From positions 1-60,342 of the forward strand of contig NZ_JACOII010000061.1 of the NCBI RefSeq assembly GCF_016306625.1: a stretch of 60,342 nt of DNA, in the 5' to 3' direction. Positions 54,689 through 60,342 of the stretch are shown in pieces (within the stretch, counting starts at the first letter, position 1; every line of letters starts with the position of its first letter). This DNA comes from Xenorhabdus lircayensis. Its GTDB lineage: Bacteria > Pseudomonadota > Gammaproteobacteria > Enterobacterales > Enterobacteriaceae. The translations under genes and the position numbers were made by a program. The notes beneath the pieces are model-generated. The model did not search any database. It worked only from the letters and a program-made list of their open reading frames with translations, and was not told where the DNA came from.

Positions 54689-56311
54689 ATGCATAATTTT
54701 ACGTTATTTCCCTCGGTGTTGCTGATGGCTGGGCTTTCCCTTTCTTTTTCTGTTTCTGCTGCTTATGTGCCTGCTGGCGTACAACTTGATCCCCGTCAGG
54801 AATTGGTTCGTCAGTTGAAAGATGAACCTGCATCGCTAGACCCGATAAAATCTTTCGGTTTAACAGAGGCACAAGTACTGCGTGATCTGTTTGAAGGCTT
54901 AGTGAATCAAGATGCCCATGGTCAAACCATTCCAGGAGTTGCTATTAACTGGAAGACGACAGATAACAAAACATGGATATTTACACTGCGCCAGAATGTT
55001 CGTTGGTCTAATGGTGACAGTGTCACAGCATCTGATTTCGTTTATAGCTGGCAGAGGTTGGTTAACCCTGAAAATGCTTCCTCTTTCTCTTGGTTTGCTG
55101 CCTTATCAGGCATTCAGAATGCACAGGAAATCATTGACGGACAGTTACCGCCAGAGAAGTTGGGTGTAGAAGCCAGCGATCCTTATACATTAAAGGTTAC
55201 CCTGAATCGGCCTGTCCCTTATTTTCCCAGTATGACTACCAACTTTAGCCTTTACCCGGTTAACCAGCAGGGTGTCGAAAAATATGGCAACGATTGGACT
55301 CGCGTGGGGAATTTGATTGGTAACGGAGCATTTGTGTTAACGGGGCGAGTGGTGAATGAAAAAATTGTCCTGACGCCAAATCAATATTACTGGGATAACA
55401 AAAATACGGTACTGAAAAAAGTCACCTTTATGCCCGTTAATCAGGAGTCTCATGCAACCAAACGTTATCTGGCAGGAGATCTGGATATTACGGAATCTTT
55501 CCCTAAAAACATGTACCAGAAATTGCTGCAGGATCTTCCGGGGCAAGTCTTCACACCAGATCAGTTAGGGACATACTACTATGCTTTCAATACACAACGA
55601 GCACCAACGAGTGATATTCGGGTCAGACAAGCGCTTTCCATGACAATAGATAAGAGGTTGATTGCGAGAAAAATAGTGGGAACGGGAGAAAAACCGGCAT
55701 GGCATTTCACTCCTGATGTTACGGCAGGATTCCAGCCAGAGAAAAGCCGGCAGGAAACATTGACTCAACAGGAGCTAGATGATCAGGCTAAGGCTTTATT
55801 GAAAGCGGCTGGGTATGGTCCGGGAAATCCATTGAAAATATCATTGCTTTATAACAAGTTGGAAAATAACCGGCGGATAGCCATTGCGATTAGTTCAGAA
55901 TGGAAGAAAAAGTTGGGGGTGGAAGTCAAACTAGTCAATCAAGAATGGAAAACTTACGTCGATAATCGTAACACCGGTAATTTCGATGTGGTCAGAGCCT
56001 CTTGGACTGGAGACTATAACGAACCATCAAGTTTTTTATCTCTTTTGACATCCACTCACAGTGGCAATATCGCGAAATTCCACAATGCTGACTATGATGC
56101 GCTGCTTAAAGCCGCCAGTCATGAAACTGACGATGTAGCCAGAAACCGTGATTACAATCAGGCCGAAAAAATGATTGCCGAACAAGCACCAATTGCCCCG
56201 ATTTATCAATATACCAATGGTCGATTGATCAAACCGTGGCTAAAAGGATACCCGATCACCAATCCTGAAGATGTCGCCTATAGTCATACCATGTATATCA
56301 TCAAGCACTAA
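54689..56311 (+). CDS. mppA: Periplasmic oligopeptide-binding protein, MppA/OppA-like
   Basis: Periplasmic binding protein of ABC peptide uptake; MppA binds murein tripeptide for cell-wall recycling through the Opp permease. The product has 540 residues (E. coli MppA 537). Signal peptide FTLFPSVLLMAGLSLSFSVSAA, cleavage near residue 24. Family-5 fold with KDEPASLDPIKSFGLTEAQVLRDLFEGLV, WSNGDSVTASDFVYSWQRL, GNGAFVLTGRVVNEKIVLTPN, RASWTGDYNEPSSFLSLL. MppA versus OppA is decided by the tpx-mppA-zntB position, as in E. coli; no oppBCDF genes follow. E. coli ycjG, between tpx and mppA, is missing. Confidence 0.85.
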   Translation: MHNFTLFPSVLLMAGLSLSFSVSAAYVPAGVQLDPRQELVRQLKDEPASLDPIKSFGLTEAQVLRDLFEGLVNQDAHGQTIPGVAINWKTTDNKTWIFTLRQNVRWSNGDSVTASDFVYSWQRLVNPENASSFSWFAALSGIQNAQEIIDGQLPPEKLGVEASDPYTLKVTLNRPVPYFPSMTTNFSLYPVNQQGVEKYGNDWTRVGNLIGNGAFVLTGRVVNEKIVLTPNQYYWDNKNTVLKKVTFMPVNQESHATKRYLAGDLDITESFPKNMYQKLLQDLPGQVFTPDQLGTYYYAFNTQRAPTSDIRVRQALSMTIDKRLIARKIVGTGEKPAWHFTPDVTAGFQPEKSRQETLTQQELDDQAKALLKAAGYGPGNPLKISLLYNKLENNRRIAIAISSEWKKKLGVEVKLVNQEWKTYVDNRNTGNFDVVRASWTGDYNEPSSFLSLLTSTHSGNIAKFHNADYDALLKAASHETDDVARNRDYNQAEKMIAEQAPIAPIYQYTNGRLIKPWLKGYPITNPEDVAYSHTMYIIKH

Positions 56312-56320
56312 ACTAATTAT

Positions 56321-56359
56321 GAAACATAAGTACGAAACATAAGTACGAAACATAAGTAC
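56321..56359. repeat. Three tandem copies of a 13-base repeat
   Basis: gaaacataagtac occurs three times without gap (56321-56333, 56334-56346, 56347-56359), followed by a diverged half copy (gcaacaccggtat). It sits between the mppA stop and the zntB start. Perfect copies imply recent slippage, and copy number could vary between isolates. Confidence 0.85.
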
Positions 56360-56387
56360 GCAACACCGGTATGAAAAAGGAGCAGAT

Positions 56388-57371
56388 GTGGAAACAATCT
56401 ATGGCTCGGTATTTAAAGGTTCAGATGCAATTTACGCCTGCCAGTTGAATGGACAAGGGGGAATTACGGCATTTGGGGAAGATTCACTTGCAACAGCAGA
56501 ACAGCCATTTTGGCAACATCTTGATTATAAAAATCAGGATAGCCATCAATGGCTCATGAATACCACTTTGCTGCCATCTCCTATCAAGGACGGGTTACTG
56601 AGTGAAAGCATTCGCCCGAAGGTTTTGCGCATGGGGGAAGGCACCTTGATTACCTTGAGGTCGGTGAATCGCAATGATAATGCGCGCCCCGATCACTTAG
56701 TTTCGTTCCGCATCTATATTAATGACAGAATAATTATCTCCAGTCGCCATCGGAAGATTCATTCAATCGACCAAGTTTTGGATGATTTACACAACGGTGT
56801 TGGTGCAAAAAGTACCGGGCAATGGCTGGTTGAAATAGCAGGAGCCATTACTGATGAGGCGAATGATTTTATTGAAGAGCTACATGATAGCCTGATTGAG
56901 CTTGAGGACGATATTCTGGAGCAGAAAGTTCCCGGCCGCGGGGAATTGGTATTGCTGCGTAAACAATTGATCGTCCTGCGTCGGTATATGGCACCACAAC
57001 GTGATGTTTTTATCCGTTTGGCCAGTGAGCGATTGCCTTGGATGAGCGATGAGGAGCGCGGTTTAATGCAGGAAATTGCCGATCGCTTGGGACGGGGATT
57101 GGACGAACTTGATGGTTGTATTGCCCGAACCGCAGTCCTTGCGGATGAAATTACTTCCATGATGGCAGATGCCATGAACCGTCGTACTTACATGATGTCT
57201 CTGTTGGCAATGATATTCTTGCCGACTACCTTTTTGACGGGATTATTTGGCGTCAATTTGGGTGGAATACCCGGCCATGCGTATCGATTTGGATTCGGCT
57301 TATTCAGCCTTTTGTTATCTATATTGATAGTGATTTTCGCTTGGTGGCTAAGGCGAAGCAAATGGCTATAG
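56388..57371 (+). CDS. zntB: Zinc transporter ZntB (CorA family)
   Basis: Pentameric CorA-family inner-membrane protein that moves zinc. The product has 327 residues, as in E. coli. A large cytoplasmic funnel domain (about 1-265; LGRGLDELDGCIARTAVLADEITSMM and RKQLIVLRRYMAPQRDVFIRLASERLPWM are family landmarks) is followed by two C-terminal membrane helices. The GVN motif (FGVNLGGIPG) is between the helices and the ending WWLRRSKWL is typical. Start is GTG at 56388 with aaggag five bases upstream. The FnrS RNA lies just downstream, as in E. coli. Confidence 0.96.
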   Translation: METIYGSVFKGSDAIYACQLNGQGGITAFGEDSLATAEQPFWQHLDYKNQDSHQWLMNTTLLPSPIKDGLLSESIRPKVLRMGEGTLITLRSVNRNDNARPDHLVSFRIYINDRIIISSRHRKIHSIDQVLDDLHNGVGAKSTGQWLVEIAGAITDEANDFIEELHDSLIELEDDILEQKVPGRGELVLLRKQLIVLRRYMAPQRDVFIRLASERLPWMSDEERGLMQEIADRLGRGLDELDGCIARTAVLADEITSMMADAMNRRTYMMSLLAMIFLPTTFLTGLFGVNLGGIPGHAYRFGFGLFSLLLSILIVIFAWWLRRSKWL

Positions 57372-57432
57372 CAGGAAAATTGGGTAAATAATCATCAACT
57401 ATCACCTAATCGCACTAATAGTGCTATCAGGT

Positions 57433-57446
57433 TTGAGATATATCAA
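57433..57446 (+). promoter_or_regulatory. FNR site of fnrS
   Basis: ttgagatatatcaa matches nine of ten defined positions of the FNR consensus TTGATnnnnATCAA. Its centre is about 42 bases upstream of the proposed fnrS start, the class II activation position. Confidence 0.82.
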
Positions 57447-57481
57447 TAATCAGATCCTACAATTAAGGCACTATCACTTCC

Positions 57482-57607
57482 GCAGGTGAATACAACGTTG
57501 AGCGATGAGCGTTGTGCTCCATAATTGTAGTTTTTCTCATATCGAGCTTTATACAGAATAATTGACCATGATTATGCCGATGTTAGTTTTAACATCGGCT
57601 ATTTTTT
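57482..57607 (+). ncRNA. fnrS: Anaerobically induced small RNA FnrS
   Basis: FNR-activated small RNA that lowers synthesis of oxygen-related enzymes (e.g. sodB, maeA in E. coli) through Hfq-dependent pairing. The 5' part gcaggtgaatacaacgttga then gcgatgagcgttgtgctcca matches E. coli FnrS closely, including the first hairpin (acaacg...cgttgt) and the loop gagcgat-gagcg. It ends in a typical terminator (gccgatgtt / aacatcggc, then T-rich). The FNR site, position after zntB and 3' hairpin all agree. In E. coli dbpA follows; here the next gene is ttcA, so dbpA is missing from this interval. The 5' end is estimated from the E. coli start. Confidence 0.93.
57576..57607 (+). terminator. FnrS rho-independent terminator
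   Basis: Perfect nine-base-pair stem, gccgatgtt (57576-57584) with aacatcggc (57591-57599), six-base loop, then a T-rich tail (57600-57607). Confidence 0.88.
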
Positions 57608-57733
57608 CTATTGTCGTTCAGGAATTCAACCATCTCATTTCAACCATAAAGAAAAATCCGTATAATCCACACCTTAAAAGTATCAATTCAGGAAATCTAT
57701 GGTCGATACCCATCGACAATGTGAGAAGTGGCT

Positions 57734-58627
57734 ATGAATCAAAAAGATACAAGAAAAGAGTCTCTTGAGTTCAACAAACTCCAGAAGCGTTTGAGGAGAA
57801 ATGTTGGCAATGCAATTATCGATTACAACATGATTGAAGATAATGATGTTGTGATGGCATGCATGAGTGGCGGTAAAGATTCATTTGCGATGTTAGATAT
57901 CCTATTGAGTCTTCAAAAAGTTGCTCCAATCAAGTTCGATGTGATTGCCGTGAACCTTGATCAGAAGCAACCAGGTTTCCCTGAACATATTTTACCTGAG
58001 TATTTTGAAAGTCTGGATATTCCTTATTACATCGTAGATAAAAATACATATTCAGTGGTTAAAGAGAAAATCCCTGAGGGTAAAACCACATGTGGATTGT
58101 GTTCAAGACTACGTCGCGGCACACTTTATTCCTTTGCAGAAAAAATTGGGGCGACAAAAATTGCACTTGGGCATCATCTTGATGACATCGTTGAGACATT
58201 ATTCCTGAATATGTTCCATGGCGCACGAATGAAAGCTATGCCGCCAAAGTTACGCTCTGACGATGGTCGTAATGTTGTCATTAGGCCGCTGGCTTACTGC
58301 CGTGAGAAAGACCTTATCAATTATGCAGAACATAAAGAATTTCCAATAATTCCTTGTAATTTATGTGGTTCTCAAGAGAATCTTCAACGGCAGGCTATCA
58401 AAACCATGTTGTTGGAGTGGGATAAGAAAAATTCTGGGCGGGTAGAGAGTGTATTTAAGTCAATGCAAACTGTTAGCCCAAGCCAACTAGCGGATAAAGA
58501 TCTTTTTGATTTTGTTAATTTGCCGTTAGATCGTGAAGGAAAAAGAGAAGAGTACGCTTTTATGGAAGCAACTGTATCATCAACTAACATAGATAATTCT
58601 ATGTTTATTGATGTCACTAATATCTAA
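57734..58627 (+). CDS. ttcA: tRNA 2-thiocytidine biosynthesis protein TtcA
   Basis: Iron-sulfur enzyme that thiolates cytidine 32 of certain tRNAs using ATP. The product has 297 residues. The PP-loop SGGKDS is at 45-50; cluster cysteines Cys120 and Cys123 ([12 protein letters not shown]) and Cys208-Cys211 (PCNLCGSQ) are present. [16 protein letters not shown] is typical. The ATG at 57734 gives the family start MNQKDTRKE; a GTG two codons earlier is possible. As the protein needs an iron-sulfur cluster, its place beside the anaerobic fnrS locus is fitting, but synteny with E. coli explains it. Confidence 0.96.
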   Translation: MNQKDTRKESLEFNKLQKRLRRNVGNAIIDYNMIEDNDVVMACMSGGKDSFAMLDILLSLQKVAPIKFDVIAVNLDQKQPGFPEHILPEYFESLDIPYYIVDKNTYSVVKEKIPEGKTTCGLCSRLRRGTLYSFAEKIGATKIALGHHLDDIVETLFLNMFHGARMKAMPPKLRSDDGRNVVIRPLAYCREKDLINYAEHKEFPIIPCNLCGSQENLQRQAIKTMLLEWDKKNSGRVESVFKSMQTVSPSQLADKDLFDFVNLPLDREGKREEYAFMEATVSSTNIDNSMFIDVTNI

Positions 58628-58947
58628 AAAGATATTTAGAGGAGGGCCTTACAGCCCCCTCTAAAAATTTATTGGATATACATTTTAATGCCAATATATA
58701 TGGGTATTATTTTATCTCATCAAGATAATTTGGATTATATCGAAACGCTATTTTTACAACGACATAAAACTCACCTGATATTATTAAATAAAATCAATAG
58801 AAGTCTTTTTTTTATAACTGCATGATTTTACGCTCATAATGATAGATAAACCCCTTTTTTGTTAAGGTATTACATTTCAAATTATGGTAGATTAGCCAGC
58901 TTTTTTTGGAATGTGGTTTATCTTATATTTTTAGATTGGTGAGCAAT
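58628..58947. other. Intergenic region between ttcA and the SMR gene
   Basis: Apart from the ttcA hairpin, this 320-base stretch is AT-rich and shows no gene, RNA or clear operator. The promoter of the SMR exporter must lie in its last 150 bases. Confidence 0.45.
58635..58665 (+). terminator. Hairpin after ttcA
   Basis: Stem tttagagg-gggc (58635-58647, one bulged A) with gccc-cctctaaa (58654-58665) and a six-base loop, seven bases past the ttcA stop. The tail is aaaattt, a weak U-run. Confidence 0.65.
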
Positions 58948-59280
58948 ATGAATGTATGGGGTTATTTGTTTATCGCGATTTTGTCTGAAGTGGTAGCAAC
59001 AACAATGTTAAAAACTGCTGATGGCTTCACTCGCCTGGTGCCTTCTATTGTTGTTGTGCTGGGATATTGCTTATCTTTCTGGGCGTTATCACAGGTGGTT
59101 AAAGTTATGCCATTGGGGATTGCTTATGCTGTCTGGTCTTGTCTTGGCATTGTTTTAGTTTCTATAGCAGGCATATTTTTATATCAGCAAAAACTGGATT
59201 TACCCGCAATCATCGGTATTCTTCTGATTGTTGCAGGGGTTCTGGTGATAAATTTGTTTTCCAAAAGCGCAGTGCACTGA
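58948..59280 (+). CDS. emrE: EmrE-type small multidrug resistance exporter
   Basis: Four-helix inner-membrane protein that exchanges cationic toxic compounds for protons. The product has 110 residues, exactly the EmrE length, with the essential Glu14 (AILSEVVATT) and the GIAYAVWSCLGIVLVS and LDLPAIIGILLIVAGVLVINLFS segments as in EmrE. The ATG at 58948 follows ggtgag; an in-frame ATG at 58906 would place 14 extra residues before the first helix and is rejected. It could carry quaternary compounds or another cation; close relatives differ in substrate. Confidence 0.93.
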   Translation: MNVWGYLFIAILSEVVATTMLKTADGFTRLVPSIVVVLGYCLSFWALSQVVKVMPLGIAYAVWSCLGIVLVSIAGIFLYQQKLDLPAIIGILLIVAGVLVINLFSKSAVH

Positions 59281-59284
59281 TTTA

Positions 59285-59316
59285 TACCCAATAGATTTCA
59301 AATAGATTGAATGGGT
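59285..59316. repeat. Degenerate copy of the palindromic intergenic repeat
   Basis: tacccaatagatttcaa (59285-59301) is identical to the left arm of the copy at 8981, but the right part is reduced to attgaatgggt. The element sits directly before the DUF333 lipoprotein gene. Confidence 0.6.
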
Positions 59317-59334
59317 GATTCAACGGGAGAAAAC

Positions 59335-59625
59335 ATGTTTTTGAGGCGGGGAATTCTCTTGGTCAACCTATTGATGGTGGGATGGTTATTGGTAGGTTGC
59401 AGTGGGCATCAAACAGATGCTTCACCAAGTCGATACAAACATTATCAATACTCTGATTTGGGAATTGATTTGAGTAAAGATGCCCGTGAAAGTTGCTCCG
59501 ATGCAGGGGGAATTTCGGTATTAACCAATCAATTGAATGGTCGCCAAATTCCTGTTTGCCAACTGGCGAATGGTCGTCGCTGTAATGAGCAGGCTTTGCT
59601 GGACGGTGGATGTACATCCATTTAA
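59335..59625 (+). CDS. DUF333 family lipoprotein
   Basis: A 96-residue lipoprotein: signal peptide LLVNLLMVGWLLVGC with lipobox Cys22, then a spacer and a DUF333 domain (about 50-95; SCSDAGGISVLTNQLNGRQIPVCQLANGRRCNEQALLDGGC) with four conserved cysteines. DUF333 occurs in small envelope proteins such as E. coli YoaF; the function is unknown. The ATG at 59335 has gggaga upstream; the frame extends eight codons earlier without a better start. Confidence 0.88.
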   Translation: MFLRRGILLVNLLMVGWLLVGCSGHQTDASPSRYKHYQYSDLGIDLSKDARESCSDAGGISVLTNQLNGRQIPVCQLANGRRCNEQALLDGGCTSI

Positions 59626-59633
59626 CTTTTCTA

Positions 59634-59673
59634 TGACAGAAGCATGTCCTCGTTCATAAACATGTTTCTGTCA
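59634..59673 (+). terminator. Long hairpin after the DUF333 lipoprotein gene
   Basis: Stem tgacagaagcatg (59634-59646) with catgtttctgtca (59661-59673), one G-U pair, 14-base loop, nine bases past the stop codon. The tail atttctaatcc is only moderately T-rich. Confidence 0.6.
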
Positions 59674-59783
59674 ATTTCTAATCCAAATTTTTCCTCATAT
59701 TTCTGATGCTTTTCTCAGCAAAATAGAAAAGGCAGTATCTAATCGATAAAAAATATTTTTTTCTTTGTTGGCTGACACGATAC

Positions 59784-59796
59784 AGTTGTGACAACT
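59784..59796. promoter_or_regulatory. Palindrome in the recombinase upstream region
   Basis: agttgtgacaact is a perfect odd palindrome (centre 59790) about 165 bases upstream of the recombinase start, a candidate operator. The rest of 59626-59957 is AT-rich with no gene. Confidence 0.35.
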
Positions 59797-59957
59797 ATTG
59801 GGCGATATAACAATTATTGCTTGTCCTCGCTAGAGCGTTTTTTAGCAAAATTACCGAATTATTCTATGGTTGATATTGCAGTCTGCAAATAATAAGCAAA
59901 AATAATTTAAGTATCTTTAATGACTTCTTTTCAACTAATTATCTGGAGATAAAAACC

Positions 59958-60342
59958 ATGTTAAAGCGCAAGTATTTGACTCAGACTGAGATCGAAATAT
60001 TACTGACTGAATTAGATAAACATGCACATGCCGATCGTAATATCTGCATGATGTTTATGGGATTTATTCATGGATTTCGAGTATCTGAATTATTGAGTCT
60101 GCGAATTTCTGATGTTGACCTGGAAGGAAAAAGTTTGCGGGTGCAGCGATTGAAAAATGGTTTTTCTACCATTCACCCGATGGTATCTCGTGAAATTCAA
60201 TTAATACGTCACTGGTTGGCTGAACGTTCGAAGTATTTACCGAAGAAATCAGTGTTATTGGATGGACAACAAGCGGGCAACGAAGAATCTGACTGGTTAT
60301 TTCTCTCCCGTGCTGGTCAACGTATGTCGCGTCAACAGGTGT
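59958..60342 (+). CDS. FimB/FimE/MrpI-type tyrosine recombinase (3' end outside window)
   Basis: N-terminal 128 residues of a short tyrosine recombinase of the kind that flips fimbrial promoter segments. MLKRKYLTQTEIEILLTEL is the family start; the catalytic Arg41 lies in GFRVSELLSLRISDVD and Lys66 in QRLKNGFSTIHP. The His-x-x-Arg and Tyr residues lie beyond the window end. The ATG follows ctggagat. Family members are about 180-200 residues and usually sit next to an invertible switch and a fimbrial operon, as mrpI does in Proteus; none is visible here because the window ends. Confidence 0.9.
   Translation, partial: MLKRKYLTQTEIEILLTELDKHAHADRNICMMFMGFIHGFRVSELLSLRISDVDLEGKSLRVQRLKNGFSTIHPMVSREIQLIRHWLAERSKYLPKKSVLLDGQQAGNEESDWLFLSRAGQRMSRQQV

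Noticed and set aside
56321-56359. CRISPR-like repeat
   Set aside because: Thirteen-base units are contiguous without spacers, so it is a tandem repeat and not an array.
57562-57768. 68-residue open frame between zntB and ttcA
   Set aside because: It runs through the FnrS terminator and overlaps the ttcA start out of frame; no ribosome site or family resemblance.

Overview
The window looks like chromosome of an AT-rich enterobacterium of the Morganellaceae, most like Photorhabdus or Xenorhabdus. The grounds are the amino-acid relatedness of the housekeeping genes to E. coli and Yersinia, the short palindromic repeats beginning 'tacccaatagatttcaa', and a FimB/MrpI-type recombinase at the right edge. 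The genus is inference. The backbone follows the E. coli order: ydhL, slyA, slyB, anmK, pdxH, tyrS, pdxY, gstA, then fabI, sapABCDF, pspF/pspABC, ycjXF, tyrR, then tpx, mppA, zntB, fnrS and ttcA. Accessory DNA interrupts this backbone at three places.

Left edge (1-4.6 kb): the end of a prophage or island. It holds the 3' part of a tail-fibre gene, an unrecognised membrane-anchored protein, a secreted protein with eight cysteines, and a tyrosine integrase whose 5' end faces ydhL. From 4.7 to 13 kb are housekeeping genes: DUF1289 protein, SlyA regulator, SlyB lipoprotein, AnmK, the B6 genes pdxH and pdxY flanking tyrS, a glutathione transferase and FabI.

13-26 kb: the sapABCDF operon (minus strand) and the phage-shock genes. 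pspF and pspA are divergent, with a clear sigma-54 promoter before pspA; pspBC, ycjXF and tyrR follow and pspD is not seen. The sapA-pspF gap carries a RyhB-family small RNA behind two Fur-box-like palindromes.

26-53.5 kb: a 21-gene type VI secretion locus, all on the minus strand, inserted between tyrR and tpx. All 13 core Tss components are present: TssA, B, C, D (two Hcp), E, F, G, H (ClpV), I (VgrG), J, K, L and M. Accessory parts are an FHA protein, a small kinase of the non-RD type, and an early block of DUF2169-pentapeptide, pentapeptide, DUF3540 and DUF4150 (PAAR-like) genes directly after vgrG. That block looks like a spike-assembly or effector-loading module, but no toxin or immunity gene is recognisable in the locus. 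A hairpin between the second hcp and fha may lower expression of the downstream half.

54-60.3 kb: tpx and mppA (divergent), zntB, the FNR-activated small RNA FnrS (with an FNR site and terminator), ttcA, an EmrE-type SMR exporter, a DUF333 lipoprotein, and the first 128 codons of a FimB/MrpI-type recombinase that runs off the end.

No tRNA, rRNA, CRISPR array or insertion sequence was recognised. The most interesting parts are the toxin-less loading module with its reduced phospho-regulation, and the two Fe/O2-responsive sRNA loci.
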